A DNA stretch of 64,000 nucleotides from Verrucomicrobiota bacterium (lineage in GTDB: Bacteria; Verrucomicrobiota; Verrucomicrobiia; Verrucomicrobiales; Akkermansiaceae): NCBI GenBank assembly GCA_018969605.1, contig JAGWXY010000001.1, forward strand, positions 34,174 to 98,173. Direction: 5' to 3'. Shown here in pieces: positions 15,932 through 23,649 of the stretch; within the stretch, counting starts at the first letter, position 1, and each line of letters begins with the position of its first letter. The translations under genes and the position numbers were made by a program. The notes beneath the pieces are model-generated. The model was not told the DNA's origin, did no database searches, and saw nothing but the letters and a program-made list of their open reading frames with translations.

Positions 15932-17245
15932 ATGAAATCCGCATTCCCAGGCATCAAGCGCATCGCGTACGAAGGACCGGCCTCGAAGAATCCGCTGGCC
16001 TTCAAGCACTACAATCCGGAAGAGATCGTCGAAGGTCGCACGATGCGCGAGCATCTGCGTTTTGCCGTCGTGTATTGGCATACGTTTCGCGGTACCGGGA
16101 GCGATCCTTTTGGCGCGGCGACGATGCAGCGTCCGTGGGATGATGGCACAGAGAGTCTTAAGAATGCCAAGAAGCGCGTGCGCGTGGCGTTTGAGTTCAT
16201 CGAAAAACTTGGTGCGCCTTATTACTGCTGGCACGATCGCGACATTTCGCCCGAAGGTCGCAACCTTGCCGAATCGAACCGCAACCTCGATGCCATCGCC
16301 AAGGTGCTCAAGGAAGAACAACAGCGCACCGGCATCAAGCTGCTGTGGGGAACAGCCAACTTGTTTTCGCATCCGCGCTACGCGCATGGAGCTGCGACTT
16401 CCTGCAACGCCGAGGTGTTTGCCCATGCCTGCGCGCAGACGAAGAAGGCGTTGGAGGTGACGCACAAACTTGGTGGCGAGGGCTACACCTTTTGGGGCGG
16501 CCGCGAAGGTTACCAGACCTTGCTCAACACCGACATGAAGCGCGAACAGGAGCATCTCGCGGCGTTTCTGCGCATGGCCGTGGAGTACAAAAAGAAGATC
16601 GGCTTCAGGGGTCAATTCTACATCGAGCCCAAGCCCAAGGAGCCTACCAAGCATCAGTATGATTCCGACTCTGCCGCCTGTCTCAATTTCCTGCGCGAGC
16701 ACGGCTTGTTGCCGCACTTCAAGCTCAACATCGAGACCAACCACGCCACGCTCGCCGGTCACACGATGCAGCATGAGCTCGAAGTCGCCGGTGCCGCTGG
16801 TGCGCTGGGATCGATCGACGCCAACACCGGCGATGAACTCCTCGGCTGGGACACCGACCAATTTCCGACCAACATCTACCTCACTACCTACACCATGCTC
16901 AGCGTGCTCAAATACGGCGGATTCAAAAGCGGCGGTGTCAACTTCGACGCCAAGGTGCGCCGCGAAAGTTTTGAGCCGATCGATCTTTTCTACGCACACA
17001 TCGGCGGCATGGATGCGTTTGCCCGCGGGCTCAAGATCGCAGCGGCCATCCGCAAGGACGGCAGGCTCGATGCCTTCGTGAAGGATCGCTACGCGTCATG
17101 GGACAAAGGCATCGGTGCCAAGGTCGAGTCTGGCAAGGCAAGTTTCAAATCGCTCGAAGAATACGCCCTCAAAAAAGGCAACCCACCCAAGAACCACAGC
17201 GGCCGCCAAGAGTTCCTCGAGAATTTGATCAACGAATTCATCTGA
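15932..17245 (+). CDS. xylA: Xylose isomerase
   Basis: The 437-residue protein shows class II xylose isomerase features: active-site His101 and Asp104 in [34 protein letters not shown], and metal ligands in [17 protein letters not shown] and GSIDANTGD. It converts D-xylose to D-xylulose in the cytosol and can act on glucose. It starts [18 protein letters not shown]. xylB and a xylose transporter are absent nearby. The LacI gene divergent from it is the likely regulator. Confidence 0.95.
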   Translation: MKSAFPGIKRIAYEGPASKNPLAFKHYNPEEIVEGRTMREHLRFAVVYWHTFRGTGSDPFGAATMQRPWDDGTESLKNAKKRVRVAFEFIEKLGAPYYCWHDRDISPEGRNLAESNRNLDAIAKVLKEEQQRTGIKLLWGTANLFSHPRYAHGAATSCNAEVFAHACAQTKKALEVTHKLGGEGYTFWGGREGYQTLLNTDMKREQEHLAAFLRMAVEYKKKIGFRGQFYIEPKPKEPTKHQYDSDSAACLNFLREHGLLPHFKLNIETNHATLAGHTMQHELEVAGAAGALGSIDANTGDELLGWDTDQFPTNIYLTTYTMLSVLKYGGFKSGGVNFDAKVRRESFEPIDLFYAHIGGMDAFARGLKIAAAIRKDGRLDAFVKDRYASWDKGIGAKVESGKASFKSLEEYALKKGNPPKNHSGRQEFLENLINEFI

Positions 17246-17530
17246 TGGGATGAACCTGAATTTGGAGGTTGAAATGCAAACAAAGAGGATTTGACCGCAG
17301 ATTTCAGGCATCTAGTCATTCAAGTTTTTTCTTCATGCGGTGCTATTTTCTGCATGTAAAAGGATGCCTTTTTTGGAGGAGCTGAACACAATTCGCCAGC
17401 TTTGACAGGAGCTGCAATTGTTCCCTCATGAAGCAAGTTGCTGATTTCAAAGTCTGAAAAAATCAGCAGATCAGTTCAATCGATGGTGATGCTTGGAATA
17501 AACATTCCACAGCATGCGCGAAAAAACTCA

Positions 17531-18610
17531 TTACTTCGCCTCCGACAGCAGGGCCTCGGCGGTGATTTCGGCGAATGATCCTGGTGCGCCAAAGTAGTGG
17601 ATTTTGCGTTCGCCATCGAGGATGAGGACCTGAGGCAGGATGTTGATCCGGTATTCGCGAGCGAGTTTCATTTCCGGGTCGGAGAAATTTTTCCAGTTGG
17701 TGACTTGGTCGGCTTCGAGTGTGCGGAGCTTGGCGAGCGGATCGTGGTTCACACCGATGACGGTGAAGGGACGGTCTTTGAATTTGCGCAGCGTGTTGTT
17801 GGTGATTTCGAGAACGCGATCGGATTCGGGTACTTCGGTGCTCCAGAAAATAAGCATCGTGACTTTGCCTTTGGTGGAATCGAGCGTGAGGGGTCGGCCT
17901 GCGGCGTCGGTGCCGACGAGGTTGGGTGCGATGCGGCCTTTGGTGAGGTTGCGTATGACGTAGAGTTCGTCCTCAGCGATTTGGGCGACGGTGGTTTTGC
18001 CGATTTGTACATCCGAGCTTTGGATGATGGCTTTGCGCAGGTAGGTGAGGCGTTTGCGCATCGGTTCGGTATCATCACCTAGGGATTTGATCACGAGTGC
18101 GGCGTAGAGTGCGGCGACCCCTTGGATTTTCGGATCGGGGTTAATTGTTTGGATTTTTTCGAGGATCGAGAGGGTGCCCGGGTCTTGGTTGTAAGCGAGG
18201 GCTATGCACATCGGTGTGAGGTTCGGGCTTTGCATGTGGTAAGTGGCGACGGCCTTGCGAATGGCGTCGCATTCCTGTGAAAAGGCGGGGGACACTGAGC
18301 CATCGGCCTTGGTGATGGTGAGTGGACGGGTAAGTTTGAGGAGCCATGCGGCTGGCTCGAGTGTCCAGTCTTCGCTGAGCGAGGGGCTGATCACTTGCCA
18401 CATTTGCCGTGCGTAGCGGTGTGGGTCGGGCCGTGAGGCGATCGCGGCGGACTTGGCCTCGGGCGAGGTGGCGGCACGGTTGACGAGCGTCCAACTTTCT
18501 GCAGCCGATTCCCATGATTTCTTGATGCGATCGGCATCGGCTGGCGAGGCGGTGGATTCTGCGATGAGCAGCAGGGAAACGACGGCGACCAGGCGGCTTA
18601 GGAGGTTCAT
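17531..18610 (-). CDS. Thioredoxin-like (TlpA/AhpC-TSA) secreted protein without CxxC
   Basis: The 359-residue protein has a signal peptide (MNLLSRLVAVVSLLLIAESTASPA), a helical middle part (about 30-215) and a C-terminal thioredoxin-fold domain from residue 225: GKVTMLIFWSTEVPESDRVLEI, then FTVIGVNHDP and YRINILPQVLILDGERKIHYFG. The strand that normally carries WCPPC here reads STEVPES, so both active-site cysteines are missing and redox activity is unlikely. Pro in the cis-Pro loop (INILPQV) is kept. It is probably a periplasmic binding or structural protein. Adjacent sequence 18611-18901 shows no gene. Confidence 0.8.
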   Translation of the reverse strand: MNLLSRLVAVVSLLLIAESTASPADADRIKKSWESAAESWTLVNRAATSPEAKSAAIASRPDPHRYARQMWQVISPSLSEDWTLEPAAWLLKLTRPLTITKADGSVSPAFSQECDAIRKAVATYHMQSPNLTPMCIALAYNQDPGTLSILEKIQTINPDPKIQGVAALYAALVIKSLGDDTEPMRKRLTYLRKAIIQSSDVQIGKTTVAQIAEDELYVIRNLTKGRIAPNLVGTDAAGRPLTLDSTKGKVTMLIFWSTEVPESDRVLEITNNTLRKFKDRPFTVIGVNHDPLAKLRTLEADQVTNWKNFSDPEMKLAREYRINILPQVLILDGERKIHYFGAPGSFAEITAEALLSEAK

Positions 18611-18901
18611 GGATGGAAGTTAAATGTTTTTGACGGATGGATGGAATTCGAAAAATGTGGCCAGTGATCTGGACCAAGGTGCTTGTGCGGGATTGATCCA
18701 ACTCCGTCATTGAAAGCTGGCGAACCCATGAGTCCCGCGCGTATTTGGTCTGAAACCGAATGACCGGCCACGTATCACGCAGACTCCAGAGTTTTTCTGA
18801 GCATGGTATGCAATCCGAAGCGAGCCTCGTCCATCACTCACACTTTTGTTTTGCGGCCTTGTGGCAGAGCCAAAGCTCGCAAAGACCGGCGGGTTGGGTA
18901 T

Positions 18902-19732
18902 TCAGCGGTGCGCCTGCCGAAAGGCGGTTGGGGTTTTTCCTCCGCCGAATTTTTCGAATGCTGCATAAAATGGTGCGACCGAGCCGAACCCGCTTTCGAG
19001 CGCGATATCGGTGATTTTTTGGTTGGTGGTGATCAGCATGCGCTGGGCATGGCTGACACGCAGACGGACGACATATTCCCAAACTGACATCGCCGAGTGC
19101 GCTTGAAAGAGCCTCATCATGTAGCGGTGGTTTAGGCCGACGGCTTCGGCGATTTCCCTGATGGTGACATGTTCAAGATAGTGCGTGTTGATGTGATGGG
19201 TGATGGCTTCCATTCTTGCTTCACCGGTGGCGCATCTGCCTGGCGCTCGGGGGCGCGGCCTGCGCGGCATTTCGAGAGCGAGGCGATGCAGGCGGGCTTG
19301 GATTTCCAATAGCAGGACTTTCCGGCGAGCGGCATTTCCACTTTCGAAATCCGCTACCCAGCGTCGTAGTCCCGCAGATTCCTCCGCTGCGCATGTCCCC
19401 AACAGGAAATCGCCGGAAAGCAATCGTTGCGTGAAAGGTTTGGGTATATCCCATTGCAGAATCCACGGCAAGGGAAGGGTAATCCAGATTCCCTTGCAGC
19501 CACTTGCAGGCGAAAGAAGTTGATGGGGAATGCCACCCCAGAAAAGCGCGAGTTTGCCGGTGGGTACCTCGACGATGCGACCGGCGTAAAGATAGCGCAG
19601 AGGGCCACCGTGCATCGGGATATTGACCTCCACATCGGCATGAGTGTGGGCTCGTTGCATGACGGAAAGGTTGCGCATCCACCAGACGCGCCATCCTATC
19701 GATGTTTGGTGATTCGTTTGGATTGCTGACAT
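18902..19732 (-). CDS. AraC-family transcriptional regulator
   Basis: The 276-residue protein has an N-terminal cupin-like sensing region (about 20-130) and a C-terminal AraC double helix-turn-helix (about 175-275, HYLEHVTIREIAEAVGLNHRYMMRLFQAH then ITDIALESGFGSVAPFYAAFEKFGG). This is a known architecture for sugar-responsive activators of glycosidase genes. It is divergent from the GH4 gene, 63 bases apart, so it likely controls that gene. The ATG is at 19730-19732. Confidence 0.9.
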   Translation of the reverse strand: MSAIQTNHQTSIGWRVWWMRNLSVMQRAHTHADVEVNIPMHGGPLRYLYAGRIVEVPTGKLALFWGGIPHQLLSPASGCKGIWITLPLPWILQWDIPKPFTQRLLSGDFLLGTCAAEESAGLRRWVADFESGNAARRKVLLLEIQARLHRLALEMPRRPRPRAPGRCATGEARMEAITHHINTHYLEHVTIREIAEAVGLNHRYMMRLFQAHSAMSVWEYVVRLRVSHAQRMLITTNQKITDIALESGFGSVAPFYAAFEKFGGGKTPTAFRQAHR

Positions 19733-19795
19733 CGAAAGTTACTATTCAAGAGAAACTCTGGCTAATGCAAGATGCAACATATTTGATCGAGAGAC

Positions 19796-21184
19796 ATGAT
19801 CTTACCGATGAGTTCATCAAACAAAGCCACCTCCGCTGCTCCCGTTCTCACCATTGTTGGGGCAGGTTCACTCAACTGGGGCCGCCACATCGTGGTGGAC
19901 ATGATGCTCAATACCGATCTTGCGGGCGCGGAGATCCGGCTCGTCGACCTGAACGAGCATCGCCTCGCCATGGTGCTCGAGTGGTGTGAATTCGCGCGGC
20001 GCCGACTCGGCTGCGAACACAAAATTTCGGCCCACTCGGATTTGAGGGAAGGTTTGCGCGGCGCCACGGCCTGCCTTACCGCGATCGCGGTGGGAGGCGA
20101 CCGCCTCTGGCGCTATGACTCGACGCATCCCCAACTCGACGGCATCTTTCAAGCGGTCGGCGACACCACCGGCCCCGGCGGTGCGGTGCGCGCCTTGCGT
20201 CATGCCCCGGTGATGCGCGGCATTGCGCATACACTTGCGGAAGTTGGTGCGCCGAATGCACTGTTGCTTCAACTCACCAATCCCCTCAACGCCCTGACTG
20301 CGTGCGTTGACCACATTCCCGGCATCCGGGTTTATGGATTCTGTCATGGCTACCATGATACGGAGCATTTGATTGCTCGGGCGCTCGGCCTCATTCCGCT
20401 TCATGCACCTCACAACTCCGAATGGCGCAAAAACATACCGACAATCCGTGTCGAGCTTGCTGGAAACAATCACTTTGTTTTCATCGACAAGTTGCAGATC
20501 GGTGATCGCACCTACATGCAAAAGGACATCCATGAACTCACGCCGCAGATCTTCGATGGTCCTTTCCGCGAGGCCGTGTGGTCGCGCTACGGTGTTTATG
20601 TCGGCAACAACGCGCGTCACCCGATCGAGTTTTTGCCTGGGTTTAATGATCGCATGAACGACTTCGGCAGGCGCTGGGGAGTCTCGCCGATTGCGGGCGA
20701 GATCGATCCGCTTCATGGCGAAAGACATGATGACAGCGAGGTGTTGCTCCAAGCGGCACTGGACGAGGCCCGCAGGGATTTCAAATCCACCGAGTCCTGG
20801 AATCTTCGCCACAGCCACGAACCGATTGCGGAGATTCTCGGGGCCTTCCACACCGGCAAGAGATTTGATGTTCACCTCAACCTCCGCAACCAGGGTGCGA
20901 TCCAAGGTGTTGCTGACGATCAGCATCTGGAGATGTATTGCCGCATCGAGAACGCTGAGGTCATCCGCCCCTCCGTTCGCTTTCCCGATGCTATCACCGC
21001 CGAGATTGCCCGCGTCGGCCAAAGCCAGCTCCTGCTCGCTCGCTGCTGTGATCGCTATGACGAGGAACTCTTGTTCGAATCGATGAAGCTCGATGCCCTC
21101 ATGCCAAAGGACGAAACGGTGATCCGCCGCCTGATGCGCGAGATGGTCGATTTCCAGCGGGATCTGATCTTGCCGGGAAACTGA
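19796..21184 (+). CDS. Glycoside hydrolase family 4 enzyme (alpha-galactosidase-like)
   Basis: The 462-residue protein has a GH4 NAD-binding start (VLTIVGAGSLNWGRHIVVDMM), TNPLNALT at 161-168, metal-binding Cys183 in GFCHGYHD and His226 in AGNNHFVF. GH4 enzymes use NAD and a divalent metal in an unusual oxidation-elimination mechanism to split alpha- or beta-glycosides, alpha-galactosides or alpha-glucuronides. Alpha-galactosidase is favoured because a decayed GH36 alpha-galactosidase follows, but the substrate is inferred. It is divergent from the AraC gene. ATG at 19796 or 19808 (MSSSNKATS) could be the start. Confidence 0.85.
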   Translation: MILPMSSSNKATSAAPVLTIVGAGSLNWGRHIVVDMMLNTDLAGAEIRLVDLNEHRLAMVLEWCEFARRRLGCEHKISAHSDLREGLRGATACLTAIAVGGDRLWRYDSTHPQLDGIFQAVGDTTGPGGAVRALRHAPVMRGIAHTLAEVGAPNALLLQLTNPLNALTACVDHIPGIRVYGFCHGYHDTEHLIARALGLIPLHAPHNSEWRKNIPTIRVELAGNNHFVFIDKLQIGDRTYMQKDIHELTPQIFDGPFREAVWSRYGVYVGNNARHPIEFLPGFNDRMNDFGRRWGVSPIAGEIDPLHGERHDDSEVLLQAALDEARRDFKSTESWNLRHSHEPIAEILGAFHTGKRFDVHLNLRNQGAIQGVADDQHLEMYCRIENAEVIRPSVRFPDAITAEIARVGQSQLLLARCCDRYDEELLFESMKLDALMPKDETVIRRLMREMVDFQRDLILPGN

Positions 21185-21237
21185 TGCCCAATCCGATCCG
21201 CTCATGTAACTTTCCCTCTTGTGGTGGCAGCAATATC

Positions 21238-21294
21238 TTAGAGCGGTTTGCGCATAGTCGTAGCCGATGGAGCCAGAACGCGGCCATGGCAGGG
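21238..21294 (+). mobile_element. Dispersed MITE-like repeat, copy C (truncated)
   Basis: TTAGAGC.GTTTGCG, GTAGCC.ATGGAGC and the GGCCATGGCAGGGG block match the first roughly 60 bases of the intact copy at 39185. The similarity ends where the alpha-galactosidase remnant begins, so a junction lies near 21295. Confidence 0.65.
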
Positions 21295-21893
21295 GACGAT
21301 GGATGGGCCGAGCGGCCAAGCGGCGGCTGTCAGCAGAACGGCGACTGAATCATCAACCGCAAGGCCTTTCCCGATGGTATTGCCGCCACCTGCCAAGCGA
21401 TCCGCGAGCATGGGCTCATCCCCGGCATCTGGTTTGAGTTCGAGGTCTGCAATCCGGGGTCAAAAGCTTTTGATCTCAGCGATCACCATCTCCATCGCGA
21501 TGGCTGCGTCCTGCAGGTCGGCAGCCGCCGCTTCTGGGATTTCCGAGATCTCTTCACCTTCGATTATCTTGGCAAAAAAGTGATTCACCTCCTGCGCGAC
21601 AACGGCTTCGGCTACCTCAAGGTTGATTATAACGCCATCATCGGCTTCGGCGACGATGGCGCGGAGTCGGCTGGCGAAGGCCTGCGCCAGTATCTGAAGG
21701 GCATGCAGAAATTCTTCCGCAAACTGCGCAAGGAACTTCCCGATCTCGTCATCGAAAATTGCTCGTCCGGCGGTCGCCGTCTCGAGCCCTCGATGATCGG
21801 CCTCTGCGCGATGGGATCATTCTCCGACGCGCACGAGACGCGCGAGATCCCGATCATCCGCGATGGTCATCAGCCTCCGCTGCTGATGGGGGT
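21295..21893 (+). pseudogene. Truncated GH36-type alpha-galactosidase fragment
   Basis: The frame reads DDGWAERPSGGCQQNGD, then TGA at 21346-21348, then IINRKAFPDGIAATCQAIRE and GLIPGIWFEFE, and continues through GFGYLKVDYN and ENCSSGGRRLEPSM. These match the catalytic core of GH36 alpha-galactosidases (KxDYN nucleophile, CSSGGxR and the GIWFEPE-type strand). The family normally has Trp after GD, so TGG has become TGA by one base change. The N-terminus is cut by the dispersed repeat at 21238-21294, and the C-terminus runs out near the panD stop. The gene is inactive and probably once acted with the adjacent GH4 enzyme. Confidence 0.85.
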
Positions 21894-21899
21894 GTTGGA

Positions 21900-22247
21900 T
21901 CATCGGCTCACACGGATGATGTTGTTTTTCTCATCCAAAAGCAGGTTGATCGCAGTGACGGGACTTTCGGAGAGTGCGAAGGCCATGATGGCCACTCGCT
22001 CGCCTGTTTTGATGAGGTGAGCGGCACCGCCATTGATCATGATGTGGCCGGTTCCGGGCTTCCCTGCCAACACATAGGTCTCGAGCCGGGCCCCTGTGGT
22101 GATGGAGGCGACCAACACTTTTTCGCCAGCCCAAAGGTCAGCGGCTTTCATCAGATCGGTCGGGATCTCGATGCTGCCTTCATATTCGACATCGGAGCCT
22201 GTGATCATGGCCCGATGCAATTTGGACTTGAGGACCTCGCGGAACAT
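21900..22247 (-). CDS. panD: Aspartate 1-decarboxylase precursor
   Basis: The 115-residue product is a close match to PanD: MFREVLKSKLHRAMITGSDV, the Gly24-Ser25 self-cleavage pair in YEGSIEI and the INGGAAHL segment. Ser25 becomes the pyruvoyl cofactor after autoproteolysis. The enzyme makes beta-alanine from aspartate for pantothenate and coenzyme A; coaC is also in this window. The length is as expected for the family (about 115-126 residues). The neighbouring GH36 remnant ends very close to its stop codon. Confidence 0.95.
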   Translation of the reverse strand: MFREVLKSKLHRAMITGSDVEYEGSIEIPTDLMKAADLWAGEKVLVASITTGARLETYVLAGKPGTGHIMINGGAAHLIKTGERVAIMAFALSESPVTAINLLLDEKNNIIRVSR

Positions 22248-22567
22248 GGCGGAAGCAACAATTCCAATGCGCCCGCGTCAAGTGGCAAGCGTTGCTGAGG
22301 TTGGCGACCTGGTGTTTTTTTCGCCTCGATGCACTCAAAATGAATGCTTTGGGGTGACCAACCGCGATGGCGTCATGAAATCCGTGGATCAAATCTCGCG
22401 TGTCCGATCGCATTGGAAGCGGGAAGGTGGTTAAGAGGCATGCTGGGTAAAATTACGGCTAAAATGGAAATTTTGTCCTAGCCCCAGGGCATGGGATGGT
22501 TAGATTTCGGCGTGGTCTGGCAGGCACATGACAGGCCGTGAACCGACTCTTCACCCGAAATTTTCCA
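22248..22567. other. 320-bp gap between panD and sdhB
   Basis: The gap holds no supported gene. In particular there is no sign of sdhC or sdhA upstream of sdhB. It must contain divergent promoters for panD and sdhB, but none was pinned down. Confidence 0.5.
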
Positions 22568-23320
22568 ATGAACCTGACACTTAAAGTTTGGCGGCAGTCC
22601 GGGCCCGAAGCCCAGGGTAGGATTGAGACATACGATGCGCCGGGCATTCCCGCCGAGGCCTCGTTTCTTGAAATGCTCGACATTGTCAACGAGGGCTTGA
22701 TTAAAAAAAATCAGGAGCCGATTCACTTTGACCACGATTGCCGCGAAGGCATCTGCGGATCATGTTCGCTCACGATCAATGGCATCCCGCACGGCAAGGA
22801 ACGCGGCGTGACGACCTGCCAACTGCACATGCGAAAATTTTCCGATGGCGACACCATCTGGATCGAGCCGTTTCGTGCCAATCCGTTTCCGGTTGTTCGC
22901 GACCTGATGGTCGACCGCAGTGCCTTTGATCGCATCATTGGCGCTGGTGGGTATGTGGATGTGCGCACCGGTTCGGCGGTTGATGCGAATGCGACATTGA
23001 TTCCCAAGCCTGATGCGGATGCCGCCTTCGATGCGGCTGCCTGCATTGGCTGCGGTGCCTGCGTGGCATCGTGCAAGAATGCCTCGGCAATGCTGTTTGT
23101 CGGTGCCAAGGTCTCGCATCTCGGCCATCTTCCGCAGGGTCAGCCCGAGCGCGACAAGCGCGTGCTCGCGATGGTGCGTCAAATGGACTCCGAGGGATTC
23201 GGCAACTGCACCAACCAATACGAGTGCGAAGCCGCCTGCCCAAAGGAAATCAGCGTTGAACACATCGCCCGACTCAACCGCGACTTTGCCTCCGCCGTTG
23301 CGCGTGAGCAGTTGGCTTGA
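22568..23320 (+). CDS. sdhB: Succinate dehydrogenase / fumarate reductase iron-sulfur subunit
   Basis: The 250-residue protein has all three cluster motifs: CREGICGSC and the later TTCQ for [2Fe-2S], [13 protein letters not shown] for [4Fe-4S] and [14 protein letters not shown] for [3Fe-4S]. It resembles the type-B enzyme of Bacteroidota and Verrucomicrobiota. It passes electrons from the FAD subunit to quinone in the membrane complex. sdhC and sdhA are not adjacent: panD and a non-coding gap precede it and a non-coding gap follows, which is unusual for an sdhCAB operon. ATG at 22568 ([11 protein letters not shown]) was preferred over an upstream in-frame start. Confidence 0.93.
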   Translation: MNLTLKVWRQSGPEAQGRIETYDAPGIPAEASFLEMLDIVNEGLIKKNQEPIHFDHDCREGICGSCSLTINGIPHGKERGVTTCQLHMRKFSDGDTIWIEPFRANPFPVVRDLMVDRSAFDRIIGAGGYVDVRTGSAVDANATLIPKPDADAAFDAAACIGCGACVASCKNASAMLFVGAKVSHLGHLPQGQPERDKRVLAMVRQMDSEGFGNCTNQYECEAACPKEISVEHIARLNRDFASAVAREQLA

Positions 23321-23410
23321 TGCATATCGTGGGGGAGTGATATCTCCTGTCCTAGGGCTTTGATGCGTTCGGCATTTAGGGCGGTCTTTATTCCCGATTC
23401 CGAAGAAGGA

Positions 23411-23440
23411 ACCACGAAAGTCACGAAACAAAACGAAATA
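23411..23440. repeat. Intergenic CACGAAA-type phrase repeat
   Basis: ACCACGAAAGTCACGAAACA followed by AAACGAAATAAG contains three spaced CACGAAA / AACGAAA copies in the gap between sdhB and smc, which holds no supported gene (23321-23649). This pattern occurs in intergenic DNA of many bacteria. Confidence 0.45.
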
Positions 23441-23563
23441 AGAAGTCCGTGGGGGGCATGACTTGTTCAAAATGGTGAAACGATCATGGCATGTATTCCA
23501 TGCTTGTCGTGAAACTTCATGCGTTTCGTTGTTTCAGCTTCTGTTTTCGAATTTATGGCAATC

Positions 23564-23604
23564 GGGGGTGAAGCACGGATCCCTCGAACCGTGGCTTCAC
23601 CCCC
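23564..23604. repeat. Strong inverted repeat downstream of smc
   Basis: GGGGGTGAAGC pairs exactly with GCTTCACCCCC, extended by ACGG/CCGT with one bulged base, around a 10-base loop. It lies about 46 bases past the smc stop codon. There is no U-tract, so it may be a processing signal rather than a terminator. Confidence 0.6.
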
Positions 23605-23649
23605 TTATCCCTCTCCTGTCTGGAGATCTTTATGTCGTCGGCTTGTCTC

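Noticed and set aside
15860..16999. 379-residue minus-strand frame opposite xylA
   Set aside because: xylA has the catalytic His/Asp and metal-ligand motifs; the antisense frame has none and is an artefact of codon bias.
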